Shown: positions 18,015 through 26,766 of the stretch, piece after piece
Layout of the letters: each line of letters starts with the position of its first letter
Position numbering within the stretch: the stretch's first letter is position 1
Origin: an uncultured Kordia sp.
GTDB taxonomy: Bacteria; Bacteroidota; Bacteroidia; Flavobacteriales; Flavobacteriaceae
Length of the DNA stretch: 64,000 nt
Assembly: GCF_947489565.1 (NCBI RefSeq)
Contig: NZ_CANLEA010000001.1
Span: 62,001-126,000, forward strand
Reading direction: 5' to 3'
Notes under the pieces: model-generated
What the model saw: the letters and a program-made list of their open reading frames with translations, nothing else
Database searches by the model: none
What the model was told of the DNA's origin: nothing
Translations under genes and position numbers: made by a program

Positions 18015-18371
18015 TTTTCATGGACAAAAAAAGGAACTACTTGCTTTTTTTAAATGCTATGGTAATTTTTAGAAATGCTTGAAGATATTTTTTGCGTGCT
18101 AACTTATACCTATTATATCATATTTAGACGTATCAAAAATCTTTGGCTAATCATCGTAAGGGGAGCATACAGTCCTTGCAAAAAAATCATTTATGAAATA
18201 CACTATTACAAGCTATTTTAATACAAACAAAATTCCGTTGGGCGAAAGCCTCGTTATTACTTTTTTGTGATAACTAAAACGACAGCGGCGAGTTTTTTCA
18301 TTTTTTCTAATTTTTGAATTGGAAATATGAAAGACCCGCTCAGATCGTTTTTGGCGGGTCTTTTATGTTTT
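18015..18371. other. Non-coding region between coupling ATPase and recombinase; inverted repeat
   Basis: No gene seen. It contains GTTATTAC (18253-18260) and GTGATAAC (18267-18274), an inverted pair with one mismatch, flanked by CTCG and CGAG. The strip is GC-richer than its surroundings. It could be a recombinase attachment core or an oriT-like site. The call rests only on its place before an integrase gene. Confidence 0.4.
18330..18364 (+). terminator. Hairpin terminator before the tyrosine recombinase
   Basis: AAAGACCCGC pairs with GCGGGTCTTT around a 14-base loop, followed by more T. It overlaps the first codons of the longest frame at 18327, which is why I use the downstream start for the recombinase. 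Confidence 0.65.
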
Positions 18372-19265
18372 ATGAATATTCAAAAATCTATAGCGACTTA
18401 TTTAAACTGGAAAAGTGGTCACACCAAACACAGTTATGTTCCTTACAAACGTCAATTAAAACTATTTGCTGAATACCTAGAAAATCGTGGAATAACAGTA
18501 TTAAATATGATTACCAATGACCATATCATTGCTTACCATAACTATATGGAAGAAACTGGATATAAAGATGCTACTATCGCATATTCCGCTAGAATCCTTA
18601 GAAACTATTTTTGGTTTTGGAAGGGAAGAAAAGAGACTAGCGTAATCAATGAAGAAATTAAACCTCCAAAATTTATAAATACTGAAAAAGATGTTGTTAC
18701 AGAGGAAGACTTTGAACAATTAACGATGGTACTTGATGATCGTTATGCAGAAGATTTAGTTAAGAAATTAGTGCTACATCTTTTATGGGATACTGGAATG
18801 CGAGTGAGTGAACTCTTAGATATCAAACTTACTGATATTAGCAAACAAGGGAAGCAAGGACTTAGAACTGCCAGAGTTAGAACTCGAAAATCTATGCGAT
18901 ATAATTTAGTTGTTTGGGGAGCAGACACCAACGTATTACTTAATAACTACTTGGGAATTCGCTTATGTATGAATACCGATAGTAAATACTTACTGATCAA
19001 TCCAAAAACAAAAGAACGATATACTCCAAGAAGCATTCAACGTTGGATAAAACAAATCACAGAGATGACTCTGATTGACAAGAACATTACTCCGCATAGT
19101 TTCAGACATGGAAAGGCTAATAATATTTTAGAACAAGGCGGAAATATGAGAGATGTATCAGCATTACTTAGACATGTATCTCCAACATCAAGTTTTCATT
19201 ACTTACAGTTATGTGAAAAGCGTTATAAGGAAACCGCAGGACGTTTTCTTAAAACCGCAGTATAA
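18372..19265 (+). CDS. Tyrosine recombinase / integrase
   Basis: 297 aa from the ATG at 18372. The N-terminal SAM-like core-binding domain is followed by the catalytic domain: arginine in LLWDTGMRVSELL, HSFRHGKA with the His-x-x-Arg pair near the end, a later His in LLRHVS, and the nucleophile in SSFHYLQL. It probably integrates and excises the mobilizable element. An in-frame upstream ATG at 18327 would translate through a terminator hairpin and is less likely. A terminator follows the gene. Confidence 0.88.
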   Translation: MNIQKSIATYLNWKSGHTKHSYVPYKRQLKLFAEYLENRGITVLNMITNDHIIAYHNYMEETGYKDATIAYSARILRNYFWFWKGRKETSVINEEIKPPKFINTEKDVVTEEDFEQLTMVLDDRYAEDLVKKLVLHLLWDTGMRVSELLDIKLTDISKQGKQGLRTARVRTRKSMRYNLVVWGADTNVLLNNYLGIRLCMNTDSKYLLINPKTKERYTPRSIQRWIKQITEMTLIDKNITPHSFRHGKANNILEQGGNMRDVSALLRHVSPTSSFHYLQLCEKRYKETAGRFLKTAV

Positions 19266-19270
19266 ATTAA

Positions 19271-19296
19271 AAACAATCCGGAGCAGATTGTTTTTT
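19271..19296 (+). terminator. Terminator of the recombinase gene
   Basis: AACAATC and GATTGTT form a 7-bp stem with a CGGAGCA loop, followed by a run of T. Confidence 0.75.
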
Positions 19297-19458
19297 GTTT
19301 GTAGCTAGTGTATAATCCATGATAAGTACCTTTAACTAGTAAGTATAGTTTATGAACTTAAATGTTTTATTACAAATTAATGCTTTGTATTAAAATAGCT
19401 AAACTTAGTATCAGATGCCAATGCCCTCAAGTAGGGTATAAAAATTTACCATTGTAAC

Positions 19459-19565
19459 GTCGTAAAATATATGGTATACGATACGTATGTCGCATAACCT
19501 TAGAAGGGTTTTACGACATACATACATCTAAATTCATAGATTATATTGGAGCAATCCTAAGGTTA
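19459..19565 (+). promoter_or_regulatory. Structured leader or origin-like region before the replication gene
   Basis: Several perfect inverted pairs share sequence and cannot all form together: GTCGTAAAA (19459-19467) with TTTTACGAC (19509-19517); GTATGTCG (19485-19492) with CGACATAC (19514-19521); TAACCTTAG (19495-19503) with CTAAGGTTA (19557-19565). The last stem ends 25 bases before the ATG at 19591. The pattern fits an attenuator-like leader or an origin region. From 19297 to 19458 I see nothing definite. Confidence 0.5.
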
Positions 19566-19590
19566 CTGGTACATTAAAATTTAATTTATA

Positions 19591-19797
19591 ATGTCAAAAT
19601 TTTATAATGTAGTAGTTAAAAAAGTAATTCCTGATAGTAAGGAAAAAGCTATTTATCACAAAGTAGGAACGGTAAAAATCACCAAAAATGGCGGTTGGTT
19701 TTTACAGATGTATCATCAGCCAAATACGGAGTTTATGATCTTTCCAAATCATAATGAAACCTTACCAGTAATTGAATTTACCGATCATGAAGCTTAA
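19591..19797 (+). CDS. Small hypothetical protein upstream of the replication gene
   Basis: 68 aa, beta-rich (YNVVVKKVIPD ... GTVKITKNGGWFLQMYHQP), with no recognised family. Its end overlaps the start of the next gene by 11 bp, so they are translationally coupled. By position it could be a regulator or partner of the replication protein. Confidence 0.65.
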   Translation: MSKFYNVVVKKVIPDSKEKAIYHKVGTVKITKNGGWFLQMYHQPNTEFMIFPNHNETLPVIEFTDHEA

Positions 19798-20299
19798 CAA
19801 TACTACCGCAGTTCCGAATGCCTTTTTTGATAAGCAAATGACTGAATTAAGCGGTTCTGCAATTCGCGTGTATTTAAAAATTATTCGTAATACCATTGGT
19901 TGGCGTGATCCAAGTGGACGTATTAAAGGACGTGATTGGATTGCTCATTCTCAATTTGAAAAAACAGGAATTTCCAATCGTAGTGTCACAAGCGCTATTG
20001 AAGAACTCCTTCAAAAAGAACTTATTACCGTTACGGATTATGTTGGCAATTCACTCAACAACCCTATAGAGCGTAAAAAAGCTAAAAGAGTCTACTACTC
20101 CATTGTAGTGGATAACCTTGAAAAAATTGCACTCCAGACCGAAAAAAACGACCAAAACAAACCGCAAGAATTGCGGACTACAAAAGAAAACTTTTTACAA
20201 AATTACAACGCAGAAAATGCAAGTCCAGACCAAAGAAGAATTAAAGAAATACTAGAGCAGGAACGGCGCAAGCAAATTCAAAGAGATTGCTGGGTATAA
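19787..20299 (+). CDS. Replication protein, phage O / RepA-like winged-helix domain
   Basis: 170 aa from ATG 19787; a longer TTG start at 19772 is possible. The N-terminal half reads like a replisome-organizer helix-turn-helix (FFDKQMTELSGSAIRVYLKIIRNTIGW ... FEKTGISNRSVTSAIEELL, given here in parts). The C-terminal third is a charged helical tail ending ILEQERRKQIQRD. Related domains start replication of phages and plasmids. With the structured region just upstream it may drive replication of the excised element. Confidence 0.7.
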   Translation: MKLNNTTAVPNAFFDKQMTELSGSAIRVYLKIIRNTIGWRDPSGRIKGRDWIAHSQFEKTGISNRSVTSAIEELLQKELITVTDYVGNSLNNPIERKKAKRVYYSIVVDNLEKIALQTEKNDQNKPQELRTTKENFLQNYNAENASPDQRRIKEILEQERRKQIQRDCWV

Positions 20300-20363
20300 T
20301 TTATTTTTTGGAGCGTGTAATTTCCCTAAAGGAAATTATAAGGGCTATCTGTTAATAATTGAT

Positions 20364-22115
20364 CTATTTGGCTATTGTATTAAAGATTTCAAGTTGATGC
20401 TTTATATTTTTGTTTAAAAAATCACTATCTAGAATATTAACTATATCAAATATTGAAATACCATAATCTAAGTATGCACTGATGATCAATTGTGATTTCA
20501 ATTTTACTTCATTAATGTTTATCTTTTCTAACTCATCTCCCTTTAAACGTAATAAATAATCGATTAATAAAGACCAAGATGCAACATCTGATTTGTTAGT
20601 ATTCATAAGAACATCTAAATTATCAAATAAGAGCTTTTCTGTTTTTTCTTTATATTCAGGATAATTGTCTTTTACTTTATAACAAGCTAAGCAGAACTGA
20701 ACAGATGTTCGTAAGTCAGGTACTTGATTTAATCCTAATGGAATGCCAATGCGGTTTTCTTCCCATATACTGATTAGTTTAGGAAAAAGAAGTTTGATAA
20801 TTTCATTTAGTTCTTTTTCAGAGTTATAATGATCTAAAAGTCCGTCAAGAATATCTACTGTAAAACAATACTTTCTGTCATCATTACTAGAGATAAACCA
20901 CCAATTTGAATTGTTAATAAGATTTTGTGACAACCAATTTAAACCAAATTTCCAAAATTTATCGAGAAATAAATCAGACTTATCATATTCAATATTATCT
21001 AATAAATTTGCTTTCTCAAAAGCTTTTAAAGTATTTAAAACATAGGCAGTTGTTAGTGGATCAGCATTCTGATCAATATTTGGAGGTTCTGCAGACCAAG
21101 ACCAAGAATTAGTCATTTGATTAATAACATAAATGATACTCTCTAAAGCTAAGTTTAAAGATTTTCCATGTTTTAATAAAAACAAAGCACCTGTAGCTGT
21201 ATGGCGAGTGTGTATTCTAATTCCAGTTTCTGGCACATAACCCGAACCTATATCTTTTTTCATACCAATACCACCATTTTTGGAAGATCTTCGATTTAAT
21301 AAGTAATTTTTGAAGTCAAGAAAAAATGACTCAAACTCGTTTATTTCAAATTTATCTAAAACATTCATAACCCAAAGACTAACAGTAACACTACCGGGGT
21401 CTTTGTGTCCATAACTTTGAGATGATGATGCTAACGATCGACCCCATACCCCTATCGGAAATCTATCTAATATCAATAATAAAAGAGCGTCTTCAATAAT
21501 CCTTTCAATATTGTTTTTAGAATATATTTCAGAACAAGTTTTGAAAATGGATTTTAGATTTGATAATTGATCATAGATAAGATCTTCTTTCTTATTCAAA
21601 GATAATGTCCAATTTTTAGTTGAAATTTTAATTGGTGAAATACTTAAATTTTTAGTTAGTGAAGACTCTTGAAGTTCTTTAATCAATTTATTACATTTTA
21701 TTTTATCCTCTACTGATAATCCAGTATTTGGAATTGGTATAAAACATTTAAAGAAATTCTTTAAATACAAAATATTATGATTTTGCATCTGATCAGTCCC
21801 ATTAGATGAAGAGCAAAAAAAGAATGCTAGGAAAGAGCGTAAGGTTCTAACAGGAAAGATTCCCAAACGAATTTCGTTATTTAATTTATCATCATCAATA
21901 TTAGCATTAATAACAAATTTTCTGTATTTCTTTATTGAATTATGCGGATTAGCTTTAAATACTTTTCTTCTGATTTGATTTTCTTTTTCTTCAAAAGATT
22001 TGATCTCAGTTCTAATAGCTAAGCCAATGTTAATATTACGATTGGTGGGCACAAGATTTTGAATAAATTCTTCATATTTCCCATCAATAACCTTAAAGAG
22101 TTTTTCACTAGCCAT
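20364..22115 (-). CDS. Large hypothetical protein with alpha-toroid (prenyltransferase/squalene-oxidase-like) repeats
   Basis: 583 aa, soluble. The central and C-terminal parts hold repeats that resemble the alpha/alpha toroid of terpenoid cyclases and related proteins: GSVTVSLWVMNVLDKF near 240, GYVPETGIRIHTRHTATGALFLL in parts near 290, and DPLTTAYVLNTLKAFEKA near 345. The catalytic DxDD of a real cyclase is not evident, so I do not assign an enzyme activity. It is transcribed against the element's other plus-strand genes and is AT-rich, as expected for late-acquired cargo. A defence role is possible but unsupported. Confidence 0.6.
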   Translation of the reverse strand: MASEKLFKVIDGKYEEFIQNLVPTNRNINIGLAIRTEIKSFEEKENQIRRKVFKANPHNSIKKYRKFVINANIDDDKLNNEIRLGIFPVRTLRSFLAFFFCSSSNGTDQMQNHNILYLKNFFKCFIPIPNTGLSVEDKIKCNKLIKELQESSLTKNLSISPIKISTKNWTLSLNKKEDLIYDQLSNLKSIFKTCSEIYSKNNIERIIEDALLLLILDRFPIGVWGRSLASSSQSYGHKDPGSVTVSLWVMNVLDKFEINEFESFFLDFKNYLLNRRSSKNGGIGMKKDIGSGYVPETGIRIHTRHTATGALFLLKHGKSLNLALESIIYVINQMTNSWSWSAEPPNIDQNADPLTTAYVLNTLKAFEKANLLDNIEYDKSDLFLDKFWKFGLNWLSQNLINNSNWWFISSNDDRKYCFTVDILDGLLDHYNSEKELNEIIKLLFPKLISIWEENRIGIPLGLNQVPDLRTSVQFCLACYKVKDNYPEYKEKTEKLLFDNLDVLMNTNKSDVASWSLLIDYLLRLKGDELEKININEVKLKSQLIISAYLDYGISIFDIVNILDSDFLNKNIKHQLEIFNTIAK

Positions 22116-22358
22116 ATATAAAAATACAATTTCTCAACTAATTATTTCACTGTTTCGACTGCTGATTCGACATCAAACAGATGATTATTGAAAAGAGCTA
22201 TTATTTTAAGGGAATTCGATCATTAATTTAATTTCTAACTGTCTGATTCGCTCACTGTTTCCATTGATACTCTCTGCTTTGTTTTAAATATTTGCTACAT
22301 ATAAATAAATGTTCATTTTCATGTTGTAAAATCAACTCCTGTTTCAGTAAAGCGTTAT

Positions 22359-22388
22359 AAAAAAAGTCCCATCCAAAATGAATGGGAC
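22359..22388 (-). terminator. Terminator on the minus strand with no annotated gene feeding it
   Basis: On the minus strand GTCCCAT and ATGGGAC enclose a loop and are followed by seven T. The nearest gene above it runs on the other strand, so the hairpin may end a small untranslated RNA made from about 22.4-22.55 kb. Confidence 0.45.
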
Positions 22389-22582
22389 ACCCATCTGTAA
22401 TAGACAGGGCTGATTTCCTTAATCTCACCTAAGGAAAGTATCAACTAATCTTAAAGTTGCTGTAACAACTATTTAAGATCTAAGTGTACTATACAAGTAA
22501 TATATGTATATGTACAGTCATTGATACTGTACCTAAGTGACTTTGTGGATAACTGAAAGTTAACCTAAAAAAGTTACAGAAT
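22389..22582. other. Origin-like region: inverted repeats and a DnaA-box match
   Basis: It contains TTTCCTTA/TAAGGAAA (22414-22437), GTACAGT/ACTGTAC (22512-22532, 7-base loop) and TGTGGATAA (22544-22552), which is the exact complement of the E. coli DnaA box TTATCCACA. It lies just before the mobilization-gene run. An origin, a promoter with an operator, or chance are all possible. Confidence 0.4.
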
Positions 22583-23008
22583 ATGAAAAACAAAAAATCA
22601 GGTGTAAAAGATGAACACCGTAAAAAATCACAGCAGTACTTAACTGCGATAAAAGAGATGATAAAAACACCATCTCTTCGAAGACTGGGTTTCGAGAAAC
22701 TACAAATTATCGATCACGAAAGCCTTCCAAAAGACCTTCACGTACAATACTTGTACATACGTTGCAGATACCACATTTTTGAATTTGAATACACATTCAA
22801 TATCGAGCATCTTGAATTTGCGAACGATTGCACAGATGAAATGGTTGCACTAGCAAAAGAGAATGATGTACCATTAAAAGCTAAAAAAGTATTTCGTTCG
22901 TGCCAGAGTGAAATACTTGTTATCGCTCCACATGAAAAAAGTAGATACACGAAAGTACTTCCACGGGCGCGCCTTGTATCTCACCAATATTTCGCGAAAG
23001 CGATTTAA
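22583..23008 (+). CDS. Hypothetical protein at the head of the mobilization operon
   Basis: 141 aa, basic. It contains RRLGFEKLQIIDHESLP, a Tyr/Arg-rich strand (YLYIRCRYHIFEFEY) and ends in LPRARLVSHQYF. I do not recognise it. It is the first gene of a plus-strand run that leads to the coupling protein and relaxase. A weak hairpin (AGCACCTC/GAGGTGCT, 23064-23087) follows. Confidence 0.6.
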   Translation: MKNKKSGVKDEHRKKSQQYLTAIKEMIKTPSLRRLGFEKLQIIDHESLPKDLHVQYLYIRCRYHIFEFEYTFNIEHLEFANDCTDEMVALAKENDVPLKAKKVFRSCQSEILVIAPHEKSRYTKVLPRARLVSHQYFAKAI

Positions 23009-23193
23009 AGACAATCGGCAATTTGAGTGGCTCTATATGGAGTTGACCAAATAAAACTTTTAACAGCACCTCTGTAACAGGAGGTGCTTATTCCACCACA
23101 TAATTTACAACAAACGCATCGTAAAAAATCCATTTGGTAACACAACCAAACAGGATAGATAAATCACACACGTATTTCAATCACATCAATTCT

Positions 23194-23319
23194 ATGAAAA
23201 CACAAAAGACAAGATCGCCAGTAGATCATAAACAAACTGCTAACAAAAGACAGTTGAACCTAAACCATCTTTTAAAAGAATGGTGGAAAAACAATCACAA
23301 CAATAACTTAAAATCATAA
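23194..23319 (+). CDS. Very small basic protein
   Basis: 41 aa from the internal Met at 23194 (MKTQKTRSPVDHKQTANKRQ); the frame is open from 23134. It is strongly basic with a WWKNNHNNN end and no known family. It sits 4 bp before the next gene. It may be a real small gene or a translated leader. Confidence 0.4.
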   Translation: MKTQKTRSPVDHKQTANKRQLNLNHLLKEWWKNNHNNNLKS

Positions 23320-23323
23320 TCGT

Positions 23324-24430
23324 ATGAAAAACAAAAATCACAGCGCCAACATCGTGTACACCAACAGCAAAGCGGATAAGCTACTGGCTGTTGAAATCCC
23401 TATTGCTACAAAAGATATTGTGATACATTCACAGGACTTAGCAGTAAAAGAACTTCCTAAGCTGAAAGATTCGCTCAAAATGTACTTACCTATGATTGTT
23501 GCACCATTTCAGGCAATCCTTGAAAATGTACATCAGCTTATCGGTGCAAAACGCGCCGTAGCAGATAAAGAAGCAATTGAAGAACAGTACGCAAAGGAGC
23601 AGCAACTGCTGACGGATAAATGTAATGATCTTAGCGAAGACCTTCGGGTAGCCAAGAAAAAAGAACGCGAATACAATAGCAACTTAGGACATGAAATTCG
23701 TAACTGGCATATTGCACTGTTCTTCTTGGTGTTGCTTTCCTTTACAGAGATTCTGTTAAATTACAAGATTTTTTTATTGATCTCCAGCACAAGTATTGGA
23801 GCATTAATATCAAGCTTGGGTCTGGCTATTTCGTTCTTCATTATTGCGCATATTTTCCCAACGATTTTAAGATATTTTGAAAGACGTTGGGTCAAATGGT
23901 GCGTGGGACTTGGCATTATTTCATTTGTTTCTGGTCTGCTCTATAGTTTTTCAAAGCTTCGTCTGAGTTACACGCAAACGATGAATGATGGTACTACTGA
24001 TAATGTTTCAGAGTTTAATTTTCTCATCATCAATTTGACGCTGTTTCTCTCTGGAGTTGCACTGACGCTCATCTACAAGCCTACGAAAAAAACGTTCTCA
24101 GATTACTATAAGCATAAGCGCATCGGGAATCAGATTAAAAACCTGAATAGGGAATACAAAGAAGCAGAAAAGCGACTGATGACACTCGAGCAGGAAAAAG
24201 GTGAAAAACTCAGCAAACTTGACGGCGTACTGCTGATGGCACACCACTACGAGCAAGTCATCTCTGCCGCCTATCTCAAAGCATTTGCACTGTGGTGCAA
24301 CGAGAACCTTATTACGCGCAAGGATAAAGTTCAACCGCAGGCATTCTTAGAAACTCCTACGCCACTGACTACCTATTTTGATAAGGTAGAATTTCAAACA
24401 AATACATCACATCAATCTTCAAACCATTAA
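23324..24430 (+). CDS. Membrane protein with coiled-coil segments
   Basis: 368 aa. An N-terminal soluble part has a coiled coil at about 85-125 (AKEQQLLTDKCNDLSEDLR). Four membrane segments follow (about 130-155, 160-185, 190-215 and 225-250), then a second long coiled coil (IKNLNREYKEAEKRLMTLEQ) and a soluble tail. No enzyme motif. In its place in a mobilization operon it may help dock the relaxosome or the coupling ATPase to the membrane. That role is inferred. Confidence 0.65.
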   Translation: MKNKNHSANIVYTNSKADKLLAVEIPIATKDIVIHSQDLAVKELPKLKDSLKMYLPMIVAPFQAILENVHQLIGAKRAVADKEAIEEQYAKEQQLLTDKCNDLSEDLRVAKKKEREYNSNLGHEIRNWHIALFFLVLLSFTEILLNYKIFLLISSTSIGALISSLGLAISFFIIAHIFPTILRYFERRWVKWCVGLGIISFVSGLLYSFSKLRLSYTQTMNDGTTDNVSEFNFLIINLTLFLSGVALTLIYKPTKKTFSDYYKHKRIGNQIKNLNREYKEAEKRLMTLEQEKGEKLSKLDGVLLMAHHYEQVISAAYLKAFALWCNENLITRKDKVQPQAFLETPTPLTTYFDKVEFQTNTSHQSSNH

Positions 24431-24441
24431 AAACACCTCCT

Positions 24442-25158
24442 ATGAAAACAACATATCTATTACTGATAACACTTCTAAGTATCGCTTTTACAAATTGCAC
24501 CGATAGCATTACGCCAAAGATGCATTTTCTCACATTTGCTATTGATCAAACAGAAGGTATTCCTTTCTCGTTATCATACGATCAGGTATTGCAACCAATG
24601 CAGGATGTACCCCTTCATGATGGCATTGAACTGTCCATTATCACAATTACGGATTTTCACTACGCTGATAAATATAGCCTGATTACAGGTACTGGAGAAA
24701 TAGGTTGGTTTGCTAATGATCATGAACGGTTACTAGAGCGAAAGAAACTCTTTGCTTCGTTTAGAGAAGCACTCACACCGTTTTATACCGATACTACGCG
24801 CACCAATCGCTCCGATATTTATCGCGTAGTGATTAAAGAAGTGAATGAACTGGCACAAAAGTCAGGAAGCAAAACACTCATTATTGATTCCAATTTACAG
24901 GAGCATAGCTTCTTTTCAGTCTACAACAAGACGCATCTGCATCAATTGTTTCATAACCTTGATGCCGTAGTAAAACGTTTTGAATCAGCGCACGTACCGC
25001 ATGATGATCTCTCAGGGATTACCGTCATTATTGCGCAGAGTCCAACACCAGAAGATCAAAAACTGTTCACTCAACTTTTAAGACTCTACAAAAATATTTT
25101 GGAACCGCGTGGCGCAACGCTACAGGTAGGTATGGATAGGCATATTCATATTAACTAA
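24442..25158 (+). CDS. Lipoprotein with a von Willebrand A-like fold pattern
   Basis: 238 aa with a lipoprotein signal (lipobox AFTNC). The mature part begins MHFLTFAIDQTEGIP, resembling the first strand and metal loop of VWA-like domains, and ends in a strand-helix pattern (ITVIIAQSPTPEDQKLFTQL). It starts 11 bp after the coiled-coil membrane protein and belongs to the same operon. Function unknown; plausibly an envelope component of the transfer machinery. Confidence 0.6.
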   Translation: MKTTYLLLITLLSIAFTNCTDSITPKMHFLTFAIDQTEGIPFSLSYDQVLQPMQDVPLHDGIELSIITITDFHYADKYSLITGTGEIGWFANDHERLLERKKLFASFREALTPFYTDTTRTNRSDIYRVVIKEVNELAQKSGSKTLIIDSNLQEHSFFSVYNKTHLHQLFHNLDAVVKRFESAHVPHDDLSGITVIIAQSPTPEDQKLFTQLLRLYKNILEPRGATLQVGMDRHIHIN

Positions 25159-25165
25159 TATCAGT

Positions 25166-25309
25166 ATGAACGATTCATTATTCCTTCGTTTTGTAAAAGC
25201 AGTCTTCGGACTGCTTTGGAAACTGTTCTTAAACCTGCTATATCTAGCAGGGCGAATACTAGAAGTATGCATTACCGCACTGAATAATCTATTAAAAAAC
25301 TACATCTAA
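25166..25309 (+). CDS. Small hydrophobic protein (47 aa)
   Basis: A short frame, MNDSLFLRFVKAVFGLLW onwards, ending NNLLKNYI. It fits neatly between two operon genes: 7 bp after the lipoprotein stop and 2 bp before the coupling-protein ATG. Most of it would form one amphipathic or membrane helix. Tight spacing on both sides is the main evidence that it is real. It may be a membrane partner of the following ATPase, which lacks clear membrane segments of its own. Confidence 0.55.
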   Translation: MNDSLFLRFVKAVFGLLWKLFLNLLYLAGRILEVCITALNNLLKNYI

Positions 25310-25311
25310 AA

Positions 25312-26766
25312 ATGAAACAGATTTATCCTATTATAGAAAATGGCTTTGAGATACTGGTAAATGGTTTGGAAGATGTACTAACGTATCTGAATCCAAATAA
25401 ACACCGACTCAAAGGACAGTTTATGCGAGCAGGGAAGATTCTCTCTTCCAGAAACAAAGGCTTTAATCTCAACGGGAAAAGCATTACACCTAAACTCTCC
25501 ATGCAGGGTGTACTTATCAATGGAGAAACAGGCAGTTTCAAAACCGCAGGTGTTGTGGTGAGAAGTGTCCTAACGGTACAGGGAAGTCAGATCATTCATG
25601 ACCCATCCAAAGAGCTTTTTGAAAAGACAAGCGGCGCATTAGCTGAAAAAGAATATCATATATTACAATTGGATTTTTCATCTCCTAAGACATCACTGAG
25701 ATTTAATCCAATGCTTAGAGCTACTAGCAAAAGCCAAATAACCCAGCTAGCGACCAATCTGGTCACCATCGGCTCAGAAGATGAAGCAGACTCGTTTTGG
25801 AATACCAAAGCCATAGAAGTACTCTATGTCCTTATTTCAATATTAAAGACCCAAGAAAAGCAGTATCAGACCTTATCAAACGTAGTATATCTCCTTGACA
25901 TGATGCAATCTACCGAGTACAAAGGACTGGTGGATCAGCTTTTTGCAAAGTATGCCAGCGAAGCACTTTTTGTGAAATATACTTCTGTTACCTCACAATC
26001 GGACAACACTTTTTCTTCTATTGTGTCCACGGCACAAAGCGCAGTGCAAATTTTTGCCTTAGATGAAAACATTGCTGAGATTACCTCAAGTGATACCATT
26101 GGAGATTTTGATTCCATCCGCAATGAACTCACAGCAATGTACTTGCATTCAAGTACTGCCAAAATGAGGTATTACAGCAAAATTACCAGCATCTTCCTCT
26201 CGCAATATTTTGAAAATTTCTTTGAGGATTTGCCAAGTAAGGAGATGCATGATGTGTATTTTCATTTGGATGAAACCCCCATTTTATCAATCAGTTCCTT
26301 AGATATTATCGCCAGTAATATTCGAAAATATCGAGGCGCATTGATGTGTGTCTGCCAGAACGCTCAGGCTCAGTTGACTGCAAAATATGGGAAACGTGCG
26401 GATGCTATTATCAGTAACCTCAGAACCAAGGTCTATTTATCAGCAGACCTGCAAACTGCTACGGCACTTGAGCGAATCCTTGGTCGTTATGAATTTGAAG
26501 ACAAGCAGGATAAAGACAAAATGAAATCGCGTGCAGTATTAAACGCTGATGAAATAATGAGTCTACCAACCAACAGGGCACTTATTTTAGTCTCTGGTAT
26601 GCGCACCATATTTGCACGTGTAAAGCCATATTTCAAAGTAAAGGCATTGCGAGAATTATCAGAACTACCGCCATACGCGTCTAATGCGCATATTGGTACT
26701 GACACCATTGCATTATTACCACTTGAAGAACTCTTTCCAAAAACAGACACTGATGAAACCAACTAG
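25312..26766 (+). CDS. Type IV coupling protein, VirD4/TraG family
   Basis: 484 aa. Walker A-like GETGSFKT is at residues 71-78, IIHDPSKELFEKTSG (the VirD4/TraG post-Walker segment) at about 95, FNPM near 130, FHLDETPIL as Walker B near 320, and CQNAQAQLTAKYG as the family's glutamine motif. Coupling proteins pump the relaxase-DNA complex into a T4SS. Its last codons overlap the next gene by 14 bp, and no T4SS channel genes occur in the window. The usual N-terminal transmembrane segments are missing; the 47-aa protein before it might substitute. Confidence 0.85.
   Translation: MKQIYPIIENGFEILVNGLEDVLTYLNPNKHRLKGQFMRAGKILSSRNKGFNLNGKSITPKLSMQGVLINGETGSFKTAGVVVRSVLTVQGSQIIHDPSKELFEKTSGALAEKEYHILQLDFSSPKTSLRFNPMLRATSKSQITQLATNLVTIGSEDEADSFWNTKAIEVLYVLISILKTQEKQYQTLSNVVYLLDMMQSTEYKGLVDQLFAKYASEALFVKYTSVTSQSDNTFSSIVSTAQSAVQIFALDENIAEITSSDTIGDFDSIRNELTAMYLHSSTAKMRYYSKITSIFLSQYFENFFEDLPSKEMHDVYFHLDETPILSISSLDIIASNIRKYRGALMCVCQNAQAQLTAKYGKRADAIISNLRTKVYLSADLQTATALERILGRYEFEDKQDKDKMKSRAVLNADEIMSLPTNRALILVSGMRTIFARVKPYFKVKALRELSELPPYASNAHIGTDTIALLPLEELFPKTDTDETN

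Noticed and set aside
18327-18371. Longer N-terminus for the tyrosine recombinase
   Set aside because: The extra 15 codons coincide with an intrinsic terminator hairpin.
22442-22453. ATCAACTAATCT, 12 bases matching the inner part of the complemented IS1 end
   Set aside because: The match does not extend to the terminal bases and there is no transposase nearby; it is probably chance.
23064-23090. Hairpin AGCACCTC/GAGGTGCT as terminator
   Set aside because: It lacks a T run, so I do not list it as a terminator; mentioned with the neighbouring gene only.
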